A DNA stretch of 64,000 nt from Erythrobacter oryzae (GTDB taxonomy: Bacteria > Pseudomonadota > Alphaproteobacteria > Sphingomonadales > Sphingomonadaceae), in NCBI RefSeq assembly GCF_030271515.1, contig NZ_JASCXI010000004.1, positions 248,001-312,000 on the forward strand, read 5' to 3'. Numbering within the stretch: the first letter of the stretch is position 1; each line of letters starts with the position of its first letter. This document shows, piece after piece, positions 18,931 through 28,166 of the stretch. A program made the translations under genes and the position numbers. The notes below the pieces were generated by a model that made no database searches, was not told the DNA's origin, and saw only the letters and a program-made list of their open reading frames with translations.

Positions 18931-19868
18931 ACCGCCGCCCGGAAGTGAGCGGTGACGCTCTCCGGCGCACGGGCGAGCAGGTCGGCGGCAAGCGCCTCGA
19001 CCGCGGCGTGGTCGCCCGGAGCGAAGGTCGCGGTGCCCTCGACCCGCTCGGCCCCGTCGGGCGAGAACAGCGCGGCGCGCATGGCGAGGGTCTCGCCCGC
19101 GCCTTCGCAAAGCACCGCGACGGGCGAGTGGCAGGTGCCGCCCAGCGCCGCGAGCAAGGCGCGCTCGGCCTCCAGCTCGGCACGGGTGGGGGCGTGGTCG
19201 ATGGCGGCGAGGAGCGCCGTGGTGGCGGCGTCGTCGGCGCGGCACTCGATGGCGATCACGCCTTGTGCGGCGGCGGGGATCCACTGGGCGGACGACAGGG
19301 GCGTGCCCACCTCGGACTGCTCGAGCCGCTCGAGACCCGCCGCGGCAAGGAAGGTGACGTCTGCCTCGCCCTCGGCAAGCTTGCGCAGCCGGGTGGCGAC
19401 ATTGCCGCGGAAGGTCACGACCTTGCAGTCGGGCCGCAGGTTCAGGAGCTGCGCCGCCCGGCGCGGGGCGCTGGTGCCGACAGTCGCGCCGTGGGGGATC
19501 GCGGCGATGCTGGCTGCGCCCACCAGCGAGTCCCTCCGGTCGGCGCGGGGCAGGAAGGCGGGGAAGTGGAAGATGTCGGGCCGGATCGTCTCGACGTCCT
19601 TGGCCGAGTGCACCGAGAGGTCGATCCGCCCCTCGCCCAGCCACTGGTCCAATTCCTTGGTCCACAGCGCCTTGCCGCCGATCTCCGAGAGCGGGCGGTC
19701 GAGCACCTTGTCGCCGCTCGCGAGCACGGGGACGAGCTCGACCTCCTCCTCGGCCCAGCCGTGGGCGGCGCACAGGCGCGCGCGGGTCTCGAAGGCCTGC
19801 GCCATCGCGAGCGGGGAATTGCGGGTGCCGAGGCGGAGGCGCGGTTCGGTTCGTTCAGGTTCAGTCAT
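18927..19868 (-). CDS. hemC: Hydroxymethylbilane synthase (porphobilinogen deaminase)
   Basis: The 313-residue protein is HemC, which joins four porphobilinogens into hydroxymethylbilane. It begins LRLGTRNSPLAMAQA; catalytic Asp91 lies in SVHSAKDVE. GTSAPRRAAQLLN and the cofactor-binding Cys in LGGTCHSPVAV (about residue 240) are kept. I took the ATG at 19866-19868 rather than the longer frame to 19928, which would cross the divergent tsaD start. It heads the hemC-hemD-Mic60-like operon. Confidence 0.97.
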   Translation of the reverse strand: MTEPERTEPRLRLGTRNSPLAMAQAFETRARLCAAHGWAEEEVELVPVLASGDKVLDRPLSEIGGKALWTKELDQWLGEGRIDLSVHSAKDVETIRPDIFHFPAFLPRADRRDSLVGAASIAAIPHGATVGTSAPRRAAQLLNLRPDCKVVTFRGNVATRLRKLAEGEADVTFLAAAGLERLEQSEVGTPLSSAQWIPAAAQGVIAIECRADDAATTALLAAIDHAPTRAELEAERALLAALGGTCHSPVAVLCEGAGETLAMRAALFSPDGAERVEGTATFAPGDHAAVEALAADLLARAPESVTAHFRAAV

Positions 19869-19912
19869 GGCCGCGCTTGCTCTAGCCCGCACAAGGACTA
19901 GATGGAAGCCGG

Positions 19913-20986
19913 ATGGGTTCAGCAGCACACACCTTGGACACGCGCCTGGTACTCGGCATCGAATCGAGCTGCGACGAGACCGCGGTCGCGCTGGTGCGCG
20001 GCGACGGGACGATCGTGGCGCAGGCGATCGCCAGCCAAGAGGCCGAGCACGCCCCCTATGGCGGGGTCGTGCCCGAGATCGCCGCCCGCGCCCATGCCGA
20101 GCGCCTCGCGCCGATGCTGGCGAAGGTGATGGGCGATGCGGGGGTCGGCCTCGACGAGGTCGACGCGATTGCCGCCACCGCGGGGCCAGGGCTGATCGGC
20201 GGGGTGATGGTCGGGCTGGTGAGCGCCAAGGCGCTCGCGATGGCGAGCGGCAAGCCGTTGCTGGCGGTCAACCATCTGGAGGGCCACGCGCTCTCGCCGC
20301 GCCTTGCTGATGCCGAACTCGCCTTCCCCTATCTGCTGCTGCTGGTCTCGGGCGGGCATTGCCAGATCCTCGCCGTCGAGGGCGTCGGGCAATACCGCCG
20401 CCTTGCGACCACCATCGACGATGCACTGGGCGAGGCCTTCGACAAGACCGCCAAGATCCTCCGCCTCGGCTACCCCGGCGGGCCTGCGGTCGAGCGGCTG
20501 GCGCTGGAGGGCGATCCCCATGCGGTGCCCCTGCCCCGCCCGCTCAAAGGATCGGGCGAGCCGCATTTCTCCTTCGCCGGGCTCAAGAGCGCGGTGTTGC
20601 GCGCGGTCGAGAGCGGCGCGCACGCCCCCGCCGACATCGCCGCGAGCTTCCAGCAGGCGGCGGTCGAGTGCCTGATCGACCGGCTCGAGCGCGCGCTCGA
20701 GGCAGCAGGCCCCTTCCCCGCGCTGGTGGTCGCGGGCGGGGTGGCGGCCAACAAGACGGTGCGCGGCGCGCTCGAAACGCTCGCGGGCCGGCACGGGATG
20801 CGCTTCACCGCCCCGCCGCTCGCCCTGTGCACCGATAACGCCGCAATGATCGCCTGGGCGGGGCTCGAACGGCTTGCGCAGGAGGGTGCGGACTTCGCAG
20901 GCGACCCGCTCGATTTCGTCGCTCGCCCGCGCTGGCCGCTCGATCCGGCAGCCGAGGCTGTGCGCGGAGCGGGGTATAAGGCATGA
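19913..20986 (+). CDS. tsaD: tRNA N6-adenosine threonylcarbamoyltransferase
   Basis: The 357-residue protein is TsaD (YgjD/Kae1), which transfers threonylcarbamoyl to A37 of ANN-decoding tRNAs together with TsaB and TsaE. It begins [17 protein letters not shown]. The metal-binding HxxxH is in NHLEGHALS, and [11 protein letters not shown] and the late [12 protein letters not shown] are also typical. It is divergent from hemC with 44 bases between starts and overlaps gpsA by ATGA. Confidence 0.97.
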   Translation: MGSAAHTLDTRLVLGIESSCDETAVALVRGDGTIVAQAIASQEAEHAPYGGVVPEIAARAHAERLAPMLAKVMGDAGVGLDEVDAIAATAGPGLIGGVMVGLVSAKALAMASGKPLLAVNHLEGHALSPRLADAELAFPYLLLLVSGGHCQILAVEGVGQYRRLATTIDDALGEAFDKTAKILRLGYPGGPAVERLALEGDPHAVPLPRPLKGSGEPHFSFAGLKSAVLRAVESGAHAPADIAASFQQAAVECLIDRLERALEAAGPFPALVVAGGVAANKTVRGALETLAGRHGMRFTAPPLALCTDNAAMIAWAGLERLAQEGADFAGDPLDFVARPRWPLDPAAEAVRGAGYKA

Positions 20987-21984
20987 CGGACAAGCAAACC
21001 ATCGGCGTCATCGGCGCAGGCGCATGGGGCACCGCGCTCGCGCAGATGCTCGCGAGCGACGGGCGCGACGTCATCCTGTGGGCCTACGAGCCCGAGGTGG
21101 TCGCCGCGATCAATGCCGAGCATCGCAATCCGCTTTACCTCCCCTCGGCCAGCCTCGCCCCGACAATCCGCGCGACCGGTGATCTGTCCGACCTTGCCAG
21201 CCTCGACATCGTGCTGGTCGTCACCCCGGCGCAGGTGCTGGGCCGCGTGCTGTCGGGCCTCCCCGCCTGCCCGCGCGATCTGGTGCTGTGCTCCAAGGGG
21301 ATCGAGGCGGGGACCGGGCGGATGATGTTCGATGTCGCCGCCGAGGCCGCGCCAGACAGCGAGATTGCCGTCCTGTCCGGCCCCACCTTCGCGCATGAAG
21401 TCGCCGCGGGGTTGCCGACCGCTGTCACCCTCGCCTGCGATGGCGGCCTCGAACAATGGGAGCGGCTCGCCCCCGCCCTCGCCCGCCCGACTTTTCGCCC
21501 GTACTACTCCGACGACGTGATCGGCGCGGAGATCGGCGGGGCGGTCAAGAACGTGCTCGCCATCGCCTGCGGGGTGGTCGACGGCCTCGGCCTTGGCCAG
21601 AACGCGCGGGCGGCGCTGATTGCGCGCGGCTATGCCGAGATGCTGCGCTTCGGCGAGGCGCTGGGAGCGCGCGCCGAGACACTCAGCGGATTGTGCGGCC
21701 TCGGCGACCTGGTGCTGACCTGTTCCTCGACCTCGAGCCGCAACTTCAGCCTCGGCAAGGCGCTGGGAGAGGGCGCGTCCTCCGCCAACCTGATGGCCGA
21801 CCGCCGCACCGTCGCCGAGGGCGCGCACACCGCCCCCGTGCTGGCCGACCTCGCAGCGAGCCGCGGCATCGCCATGCCGATCGTCGCGGCGGTCGATGCA
21901 ATCCTCAAGGGCGAGGACGCCCGCGCCGTGGTCGCCGCCTTGCTCGCCCGCCCGCTGAAGGCCGAACGGGACCAGCGCGCTTGA
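20983..21984 (+). CDS. gpsA: NAD(P)-dependent glycerol-3-phosphate dehydrogenase
   Basis: The 333-residue product makes sn-glycerol 3-phosphate from dihydroxyacetone phosphate for phospholipid synthesis. The Rossmann motif is [35 protein letters not shown] and [19 protein letters not shown], with the catalytic Lys, are family signatures, as is [19 protein letters not shown]. The start overlaps the tsaD stop by four bases and the stop overlaps the TTG start of the flippase gene. Confidence 0.97.
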   Translation: MTDKQTIGVIGAGAWGTALAQMLASDGRDVILWAYEPEVVAAINAEHRNPLYLPSASLAPTIRATGDLSDLASLDIVLVVTPAQVLGRVLSGLPACPRDLVLCSKGIEAGTGRMMFDVAAEAAPDSEIAVLSGPTFAHEVAAGLPTAVTLACDGGLEQWERLAPALARPTFRPYYSDDVIGAEIGGAVKNVLAIACGVVDGLGLGQNARAALIARGYAEMLRFGEALGARAETLSGLCGLGDLVLTCSSTSSRNFSLGKALGEGASSANLMADRRTVAEGAHTAPVLADLAASRGIAMPIVAAVDAILKGEDARAVVAALLARPLKAERDQRA

Positions 21985-23513
21985 CCTCGCCCCCCGCCGC
22001 CTCCCCTGCCGACGACGCCGACGATCTCGCCCAGCTCGCCAAGGGGGGGCGGACGAACACCTTGGGCTTCGTCATCCGCCTGATCGCGCGCATCCCCTTC
22101 CTCGTCATCGCCACCCGCCTCTACGGCGCCGAGGCGCTGGGGCGCTTCGCCTCGGCGATGGTGCTGATCGAGATCCTCGCGCTGGTCTGCTCGCTGGGCG
22201 AGAAGCGCGGGCTGGCGCAGCGCCTGTCCGAAGGTGCGGGCGAGGATCGGGGAGCGGAAACCAACCTCGTCTACGACGGCATCCTGCTTGCGCTTGCGTG
22301 GTCGGCAGTGGCGGCGGGCGTGCTGCTGGTCTTCCCCGAGCCGATGTTCCCCAACGGCATGAGCTCGGAATGGGACATCTGGCTGGTCGCGACCATCCCC
22401 GCCTTCGCCGTCACCGAGATCCTGCTGGCCGCGCAGGCCTACCGCTTCGACATCGCCACCACGGTGCGCGCGCGGGCGGTGGTCGAGCCGTGGGCGATCT
22501 CGATCGGAGCGGGTGTGTTCTTCCTTATCCCCGCCACGCGCGAGGGAGGGCTGGCGCTCGCCTTCATCGCCTCGATCTATGCCGGGCTCTTCACCGCCCT
22601 GTGGCCGTTCCTCAGGAGCTATGGCCTGCCGCGCGGGTGGCAGCCGCACCCGCGGGCGATGGCGGCGATGACCGCGCGCGCCTTCCCGCTGGTGGGGGCC
22701 GACGCGATCGAGCGCGGCACGCGGCTGCTCGACATCTTCATGCTCGGCCTGTTCGCGCCCCCGCAGGCGGTCGGCATCTACTACGCCGCGCAGCAGATCG
22801 CCTCGCTGCCGCAGAAGCTCAAGACCAGCTTCGAGCCGATCCTCTCGCCCGTCATCACCAAGAACCTGCGCACCGGCAACATGGAAGCGATCGCGGCGCA
22901 GGTGCGGCAGGTGGGGTTCTGGATCATCGCGATTCAGCTCGGCATCGCGCTGATGCTGGGCGTGCCGGGCGAGGCGGTGATGGGCCTGTGGGGGCCGGAC
23001 TATGTCGCGGGCACCGCCGCGCTCGCCTTCCTGCTGGCGGCCGAAGTGGTCGCCTCGATGGCGGTCGTCTCGGAAAGCGTGCTGGTCTACATCGCGCGCA
23101 AGCGCAATCTGGCGATCTCGGTCGCGATCATTGCCTTGCAAGGGGTGCTGACGATCATCTTCATCAGGCTGGCGCAGGACGCAGGCCTCGGGCGCGGCTT
23201 TCAGGCGGCGGGTGCGGCGGGCGCGCTGATGGTGGCGCTGGCGGTCTCGAGCCTCGTCAAGGCGCTGCTGCTGAAGCGCCTGCTGGGCGCAGCCGTCTCG
23301 AACTGGCGCTGGGCGCTGGTCTATGCGGCAGCGCCCGCGGTGGTGGTGGGCTATGCCTTCACCTGGGCGCCCGAATGGATCGAGCTCGTCGTCGGCGTCC
23401 CCGCGATCCTCGCCACCTATGCGCTCGTCGTCTGGCGGCGCGGTTTCGGCGAGGAGGACAAGGTGCTGTTCCGCAAGCAGGTCGTCCCCGATCCGGCGAC
23501 CGACCTGCCCTGA
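21981..23513 (+). CDS. Polysaccharide/lipid flippase (MVF/Wzx-like)
   Basis: The 510-residue membrane protein has about a dozen hydrophobic segments and the layout of oligosaccharide flippases. Visible blocks are FVIRLIARIPFLVIATRLYGAEALGRFASA at the start, FPLVGADAIERGTRLLDIFMLGLF and YYAAQQIASLPQKLKTSFEPILSPVI. It should move a lipid-linked saccharide across the inner membrane. The start is best taken as TTG at 21981, overlapping the gpsA stop as TTGA; no ATG lies before the first helix. Confidence 0.85.
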   Translation: MTSPPAASPADDADDLAQLAKGGRTNTLGFVIRLIARIPFLVIATRLYGAEALGRFASAMVLIEILALVCSLGEKRGLAQRLSEGAGEDRGAETNLVYDGILLALAWSAVAAGVLLVFPEPMFPNGMSSEWDIWLVATIPAFAVTEILLAAQAYRFDIATTVRARAVVEPWAISIGAGVFFLIPATREGGLALAFIASIYAGLFTALWPFLRSYGLPRGWQPHPRAMAAMTARAFPLVGADAIERGTRLLDIFMLGLFAPPQAVGIYYAAQQIASLPQKLKTSFEPILSPVITKNLRTGNMEAIAAQVRQVGFWIIAIQLGIALMLGVPGEAVMGLWGPDYVAGTAALAFLLAAEVVASMAVVSESVLVYIARKRNLAISVAIIALQGVLTIIFIRLAQDAGLGRGFQAAGAAGALMVALAVSSLVKALLLKRLLGAAVSNWRWALVYAAAPAVVVGYAFTWAPEWIELVVGVPAILATYALVVWRRGFGEEDKVLFRKQVVPDPATDLP

Positions 23514-23590
23514 TCTCGTGCATGGGCGAAGCGCCCGCAGGCTGCTAAAGCCCCGCACTGTTAGCGATTCTTCCCGGAGCCTCCGCCCCC

Positions 23591-24163
23591 ATGTCCGCCG
23601 ATCTGACCGCCTATCTCCCGCTGATCGTCATCGCGCTGGTCGCCCTCGTGGTGCTGGTGTGGATCATCAGCCGCACCAACCGCCGCGCGCGGATCACCGA
23701 CGAGGACGGCGCGCCCGGCATCTTCCGCGACGTGCTCGAGGAAGGCGCCGCGCCCGCCGCGCGCAACCAGGCGCTGATCGACGCGCCGCGCGGGGTCGAG
23801 ATCATCCAGGGCGAGCTGTCGGCGATGGCCAATACGCAAGCCACCGCCGCCGCGCCGCTCGGCACCGACGAAGAGGCGGGTCCCGCCCCCGAGCCCGCCC
23901 CCACCCCGGCCGCTGCGGGCCCGGCCGACGATCTCACCCGCATCAAGGGCCTCGGCCCCAAGCTCGCCGCGCTGCTCGGCGAATTCGGCATCACCACCTT
24001 CGCCCAGATCGCCGCCTGGACGCCGGACGAGATCGAGCGGATCGACGCCAAGCTCGGCCGCTTCTCCGGCCGGATCGAGCGCGACCAGTGGGTCGAACAG
24101 GCGAAATTGCTCGCGGCGGGCGACGAAACCGGCTTCACCGCAAGATTCGGCAATAACGGATGA
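23591..24163 (+). CDS. Membrane-anchored helix-hairpin-helix protein
   Basis: The 190-residue protein has one N-terminal transmembrane helix (AYLPLIVIALVALVVLVWII) and a Pro/Ala-rich middle. The C-terminal helix-hairpin-helix domain reads DDLTRIKGLGPKLAALLGEFGITTFAQIAAWTPDEIERID. This H3TH module resembles those in flap-endonuclease-like and NuoE-associated proteins and usually contacts nucleic acid or another protein. There are no nuclease residues I can recognise. The role at the membrane is unknown. Confidence 0.8.
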   Translation: MSADLTAYLPLIVIALVALVVLVWIISRTNRRARITDEDGAPGIFRDVLEEGAAPAARNQALIDAPRGVEIIQGELSAMANTQATAAAPLGTDEEAGPAPEPAPTPAAAGPADDLTRIKGLGPKLAALLGEFGITTFAQIAAWTPDEIERIDAKLGRFSGRIERDQWVEQAKLLAAGDETGFTARFGNNG

Positions 24164-24236
24164 GATTCCGGGAAGTTTGACGTCCAAACCGTGATACAGT
24201 CCCCGAAATGGGATTCGTTGACGCGGGAGAGGGCCG

Positions 24237-24593
24237 ATGGCTTTGCGAATCTTGGTGGCCGAAGACGAGTTCATAACCGCCTTCGATCTGTGCGATACCT
24301 TCGAGGAAGCGGGCTATGAGGTCGAAGGGCCGCATGCCGGCATTTCCTCCGCGATGCTCGCCTGCCAGAAGGAGCGCCCCGATGTCGCGCTGCTCGATAT
24401 CGAGCTGGTCGACGGGCTGAGCCTCGAGCTGGCGCAGAAGCTCCTCGACGAGAACGTGCCGGTGATCCTCCACTCCGAACCCGAAGACACACGCGCGCTG
24501 GCGATGCGCTTTCCCAAGGCGACGACGCTGGTCAAGCCCTGCCCCCCGGCCAAGCTGCTGGGCGCGGTAAGCCGGGCGCTGACGCCGGCGTGA
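24237..24593 (+). CDS. Stand-alone receiver-domain protein
   Basis: The 118-residue product is a single receiver domain. The acidic pair is in VAEDE, phosphoacceptor Asp54 lies in ALLDIEL, Ser80 takes the place of the conserved Thr (VILHSEP) and Lys100 lies in LVKPCPP. No output domain is present. Such proteins in alphaproteobacteria often serve HWE-type kinases, but no kinase is adjacent. The start has a strong ribosome site (GGGAGAGGG). Confidence 0.9.
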   Translation: MALRILVAEDEFITAFDLCDTFEEAGYEVEGPHAGISSAMLACQKERPDVALLDIELVDGLSLELAQKLLDENVPVILHSEPEDTRALAMRFPKATTLVKPCPPAKLLGAVSRALTPA

Positions 24594-24682
24594 AAGGCTG
24601 ACTTCGGGACAAGCGGGGATCGCGCGGTCGTGCCCGAACGCGCACCCTTGCCCCTCTGCCTGAACCCTGCGATGGCAGGCCC

Positions 24683-25327
24683 ATGAGCACGATGAAACTC
24701 TACGGCTACTTCCGCTCTTCGACTTCCTACCGCCTGCGCATCGCCCTCAATCTGAAGGGCCTCGCCTTCGAGAACATCCCGGTCGATCTGCGCACCGGGG
24801 CGAACAAGGCCGAAAGCTTCACCGCCCGCAATCCCTTCGGATCGCTGCCCATGCTCGATGCCGACGGGCGTGACCGGGCGCAGTCGATGGCGCTGCTCGA
24901 ATGGCTCGACGAGGCCTATCCGCAAGCCCCTTTCCTGCCGAAGGACATCGAGGCGCGCTACACCGTGCGCGAGCTAGCCTACGGGATCGCGACCGAGATC
25001 CACGCGGTCAACAATCTGCCGGTGCTCAAATATCTGAAAGACCCGCTCGGCCACACGCAGGACGAGATCGACGTCTGGTATCGCACCTGGCTGAAGCGCA
25101 CGCTCGACCCCGTGGAGGCGCGGCTGGTGCAGCTGGGGGCGGGCGATTTCCTCCACGGCGATGCGCCGGGACTGTTCGAGATCGTGCTGATCCCCCAGCT
25201 CGCGAACGCGCGGCGCTTTGCCTACGACCTGTCGGCGAGCCCCCACATGACCCGCATCGAGGCCGCCTGCCTCGCGCTCCCCGCTTTCCAGGCGGCGCAC
25301 CCCGACAGGCAGATCGACGCCGAATAA
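24683..25327 (+). CDS. maiA: Maleylacetoacetate isomerase (zeta GST)
   Basis: The 214-residue protein is a zeta-class glutathione transferase. The active-site motif is SSTSYRLRIALNLKGL near residue 12, followed by NPFGSLPMLDADG and the substrate-recognition QSMALLEWLDEAYP. It isomerises maleylacetoacetate to fumarylacetoacetate in tyrosine/homogentisate breakdown. The next gene is an FAH-type hydrolase 25 bases on, which supports the assignment. Confidence 0.93.
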   Translation: MSTMKLYGYFRSSTSYRLRIALNLKGLAFENIPVDLRTGANKAESFTARNPFGSLPMLDADGRDRAQSMALLEWLDEAYPQAPFLPKDIEARYTVRELAYGIATEIHAVNNLPVLKYLKDPLGHTQDEIDVWYRTWLKRTLDPVEARLVQLGAGDFLHGDAPGLFEIVLIPQLANARRFAYDLSASPHMTRIEAACLALPAFQAAHPDRQIDAE

Positions 25328-25352
25328 GAACACGTCTCGGGAGGACACTTCA

Positions 25353-26363
25353 ATGAAACTCGCAACCCTCGACAACGGCACGCGCGACGGCATGCTGGTG
25401 GTGGTCAGCAAGGACCTCACCCGCTGCTGCGCGGCGGGCTACATCGCGCCGACGATGCAGGCCGCGCTCGACAACTGGGAGCGGGTCGCGCCCGAGCTCG
25501 AAGTGCTCGCCCGCGATGTCGAGCATGAGACCGTGCCGTGCGAACGCTTCCACGAGCGGCAGGCCCACTCCCCCCTGCCGCGCGCCTACCAGTGGGCCGA
25601 TGGTAGCGCCTATATCAACCATGTCGAACTCGTGCGGCAGGCGCGCGGGGCCAAGGTGCCCGAGAGCTTCTATCACGACCCGCTGATGTATCAGGGCGGC
25701 TCGGACTCCTTCCTGCGCCCGCGTCAGGACATTCCCTTGGGCGACCCCGCATGGGGCTGCGACATGGAGGGCGAGATCGCCTGCATCACCGGCGATGTGC
25801 CGATGGGTTGCACGCCCGAAGAGGCCGCCGGGCACATCCGCCTGCTGATGCTGGTCAATGATGTGTCCCTGCGCGGTCTGATCCCCGCCGAGCTGGAGAA
25901 GGGCTTCGGCTTCTTCCAGTCCAAGCCCGCCAGCGCCTTCTCGCCGGTCGCGGTGACGCCGGACGAGCTGGGCGCGGCTTGGGCCGACGCGCTCATCCAC
26001 CTGCCGTTGATGGTGGACTTGAACGGCCAGCCCTTCGGCCGGGCGAACGCCGGGGTCGACGCGACCTTCAACCTCGCGCAGCTGGTCGCCCACGCGGCCA
26101 AGACGCGCAATCTGGCGGCGGGGACGATCATCGGCACCGGCACGGTCTCGAACAAGGGCGCCGACGGCGGCCCCGGCACGCCCGTGGCCGAGGGCGGCGC
26201 GGGCTATTCCTGCATCGCCGAAATCCGCATGATCGAAACCATCCGCGACGGCCAGCCCAAGACGCCGTTCATGCAGGCGGGCGACACCGTGCGGATCGAG
26301 ATGCGCGACGATCACAACCACTCGATCTTCGGGGCGATCGAACAGCACGTGGTGGCGATCTAG
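25353..26363 (+). CDS. Fumarylacetoacetate hydrolase family protein
   Basis: The 336-residue protein belongs to the FAH superfamily. MYQGGSDSFLRPRQDIPLGD contributes to the substrate and metal site, WGCDMEGEIACITGDV gives the metal-binding acidic residues, and LVNDVSLRGLIPAELEKGFGFFQSKPASAFSP is the conserved helix-loop region. Together with maiA it probably hydrolyses fumarylacetoacetate to fumarate and acetoacetate, although related enzymes cleave other 3-acylpyruvates. A good GGAGGA ribosome site precedes the ATG. Confidence 0.88.
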   Translation: MKLATLDNGTRDGMLVVVSKDLTRCCAAGYIAPTMQAALDNWERVAPELEVLARDVEHETVPCERFHERQAHSPLPRAYQWADGSAYINHVELVRQARGAKVPESFYHDPLMYQGGSDSFLRPRQDIPLGDPAWGCDMEGEIACITGDVPMGCTPEEAAGHIRLLMLVNDVSLRGLIPAELEKGFGFFQSKPASAFSPVAVTPDELGAAWADALIHLPLMVDLNGQPFGRANAGVDATFNLAQLVAHAAKTRNLAAGTIIGTGTVSNKGADGGPGTPVAEGGAGYSCIAEIRMIETIRDGQPKTPFMQAGDTVRIEMRDDHNHSIFGAIEQHVVAI

Positions 26364-26427
26364 GGGGTTGTCCTGATCCCTCCCGACCCCACCTAAAGGC
26401 CCCCGCCCCCGACCGAAGGAAACGCCG

Positions 26428-27879
26428 ATGACCGCCTACCCCGCCCTCAAGTTCCTCATCAACGGCGAGTGGATCGAGACGGGCGACGCCGGGACGATGG
26501 CGGTGATCAACCCCGCGACCGGCGCGGAAATCGCTCAGTGCCCCAAGGCCGGCCCCGCCCAGCTCGACGCGGCATTGAAGGCCGCAGGCGATGCCTTCCC
26601 CGCATGGAGCGCGACCTCGGGGGCCGAGCGTCACGCCATCCTGCGCCGCGCCGCCGATCTGCTGCGCGAGCGCGCGCCCGAGATCGCCCGCGTCGTCACT
26701 GCCGAAATGGGCAAGCCGCGCGCGCAGGCGCTGGGCGAGATCACCGGTTCGGTCGACGTGATCCATTTCCTCGGCGAGGAAGCCAAGCGCCGCGGCGGGC
26801 GGCTGATCCCGACCCGCGGCAGCCAACTGATCGCGCAGATGGTGACCCACGAACCCATCGGCCCGGCGGTGCTGCTGACCCCGTGGAACTTCCCGGTGAA
26901 CCTCCCCGCCAAGAAGATCGCGGGCGCGCTCGCGGCGGGGTGCACCGCGATCCTCAAGCCCGCCGAGAACACGCCGGGAAGCGCGCAGCTGCTGGTCGAA
27001 TGCTTCGTCGATGCGGGCGTGCCTGCGGGCGTGCTGGGCCTCGTCCACGGCGACCCCGGCCCGATTGCCGAGCGCCTCGTCGCCTCGCCCGTCACCCGCA
27101 AGGTCAGCTTCACCGGATCGACCGCTGTCGGCAAGCAGCTGGGCGCGCTCGCCGCAACCCACATGAAGCGCTTTGCGCCCGAGCTCGGCGGCCATGCGCC
27201 GGTGATTGTCAGCAAGCACGCCGATGTCGCGCGCGCGGCGGCGATGTGCGCGGGGACCAAGTTCCGCAACGCAGGCCAGGTCTGCGTCTCGCCGACGCGG
27301 TTCCTGGTCGCGCGCGAGATCTACGACAGCTTCGTAGCCGATTTCGCGGCGGCGGCGAGCAAGCTCAAGGTCGGCGATCCGGGCGCGGACGAGAGCGTCG
27401 ACATGGGCCCCCTTGCCCACGCGCGGCGCATTGCCGCGATGGAGCAGGTGGTCGCCGATACGGGCGGCAATCGCGGCGAGGTGGTGACCGGCGGCGCGGC
27501 GATCCCGGGCAGCGGGTTCTTCTTCCAGCCCACCGTCATCGCCAATCCCGCGCCCGACAGCCGCTTCATGACCGAGGAGCCCTTTGGCCCGATCGCGGGG
27601 ATCGTTCCCTTCGATACCATCGAGGACGCGGTCGGGATCGCCAACAGCTTGCGCTACGGCCTTGCCGCCTATGCCTTCTCGGGCAATCTCGACGAGGCAC
27701 ATTACCTCGGCAAGGCGCTGCGGGCCGGGATGGTCGGGATCAACCAGCTGATCGTGTCCTCGCCCGAGACCCCCTTCGGCGGGGTCGGCGACAGCGGGTT
27801 CGGATCGGAAGGGGGCGAGGAAGGCTACCTCGCCTTCACCGACACCAAGCTGGTGATGCTCGCCAAATCGGGCGGGTGA
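26428..27879 (+). CDS. NAD(P)-dependent aldehyde dehydrogenase (succinate-semialdehyde type)
   Basis: The 483-residue enzyme is an aldehyde dehydrogenase close to succinate-semialdehyde dehydrogenases. LLTPWNFPVNLPAKKIAGAL, FTGSTAVGKQL and the catalytic Glu in ELGGHAPVIV are present, as is the catalytic Cys in FRNAGQVCVSPTRF. The C-terminal EEPFGPIAGIVPFDTIEDAV is typical. Substrate cannot be fixed from sequence; its place after maiA and the FAH gene suggests an acidic aldehyde from aromatic or amino acid catabolism. Confidence 0.9.
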   Translation: MTAYPALKFLINGEWIETGDAGTMAVINPATGAEIAQCPKAGPAQLDAALKAAGDAFPAWSATSGAERHAILRRAADLLRERAPEIARVVTAEMGKPRAQALGEITGSVDVIHFLGEEAKRRGGRLIPTRGSQLIAQMVTHEPIGPAVLLTPWNFPVNLPAKKIAGALAAGCTAILKPAENTPGSAQLLVECFVDAGVPAGVLGLVHGDPGPIAERLVASPVTRKVSFTGSTAVGKQLGALAATHMKRFAPELGGHAPVIVSKHADVARAAAMCAGTKFRNAGQVCVSPTRFLVAREIYDSFVADFAAAASKLKVGDPGADESVDMGPLAHARRIAAMEQVVADTGGNRGEVVTGGAAIPGSGFFFQPTVIANPAPDSRFMTEEPFGPIAGIVPFDTIEDAVGIANSLRYGLAAYAFSGNLDEAHYLGKALRAGMVGINQLIVSSPETPFGGVGDSGFGSEGGEEGYLAFTDTKLVMLAKSGG

Positions 27880-27882
27880 GGA

Positions 27883-28029
27883 TTACCCGAAGAACCGCAG
27901 CAGCAGCGACTTGGGCTTTTCCATCGGCTGAAGGCGGCCATAGCGCGCGCGGCGCGAGTGTTCATTCGACAGGCAAACAGTGCGGCGCATGGGATCCGGT
28001 CCGCTGGACCAGATAGTCGGCTTTTCCAT
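27883..28029 (-). CDS. Candidate 48-residue basic protein
   Basis: An ATG at 28027-28029 opens a 48-codon frame ending in TAA. The product MEKPTIWSSGPDPMRRTV continues with an Arg-rich stretch and ends KSLLLRFFG. The third codon positions are GC-rich like those of neighbouring genes, and GGGGA lies about nine bases before the ATG. I do not recognise a family. It is downstream of the lactate-monooxygenase-like gene and convergent with the aldehyde dehydrogenase gene, in a 287-base gap otherwise without a gene. Confidence 0.45.
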   Translation of the reverse strand: MEKPTIWSSGPDPMRRTVCLSNEHSRRARYGRLQPMEKPKSLLLRFFG

Positions 28030-28083
28030 TGTTGCGTCCCCGAATCGGCGGCTTTGTTATCTTGCGATAGTTAACACCAAACC

Positions 28084-28092
28084 TGTGGATAA
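28084..28092. promoter_or_regulatory. Single perfect DnaA-box match
   Basis: TGTGGATAA is the complement of TTATCCACA, the DnaA-box consensus. It lies in a locally AT-rich stretch (28030-28150) that also holds GTTAAC. Only one such box is seen, so a replication origin is not supported. It may be chance or a DnaA-controlled promoter for the small gene at 27883. Confidence 0.3.
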
Positions 28093-28166
28093 AACGAGTC
28101 CTAACGCCGTATTGCGCAAAAACCGTTACCAACAGGTCAACAGCCAAAGCCCCGGGGCGGCGCAGG

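Noticed and set aside
28030..28166. Possible chromosomal replication origin
   Set aside because: There is one DnaA box only, no cluster, and none of the genes that usually flank alphaproteobacterial origins.
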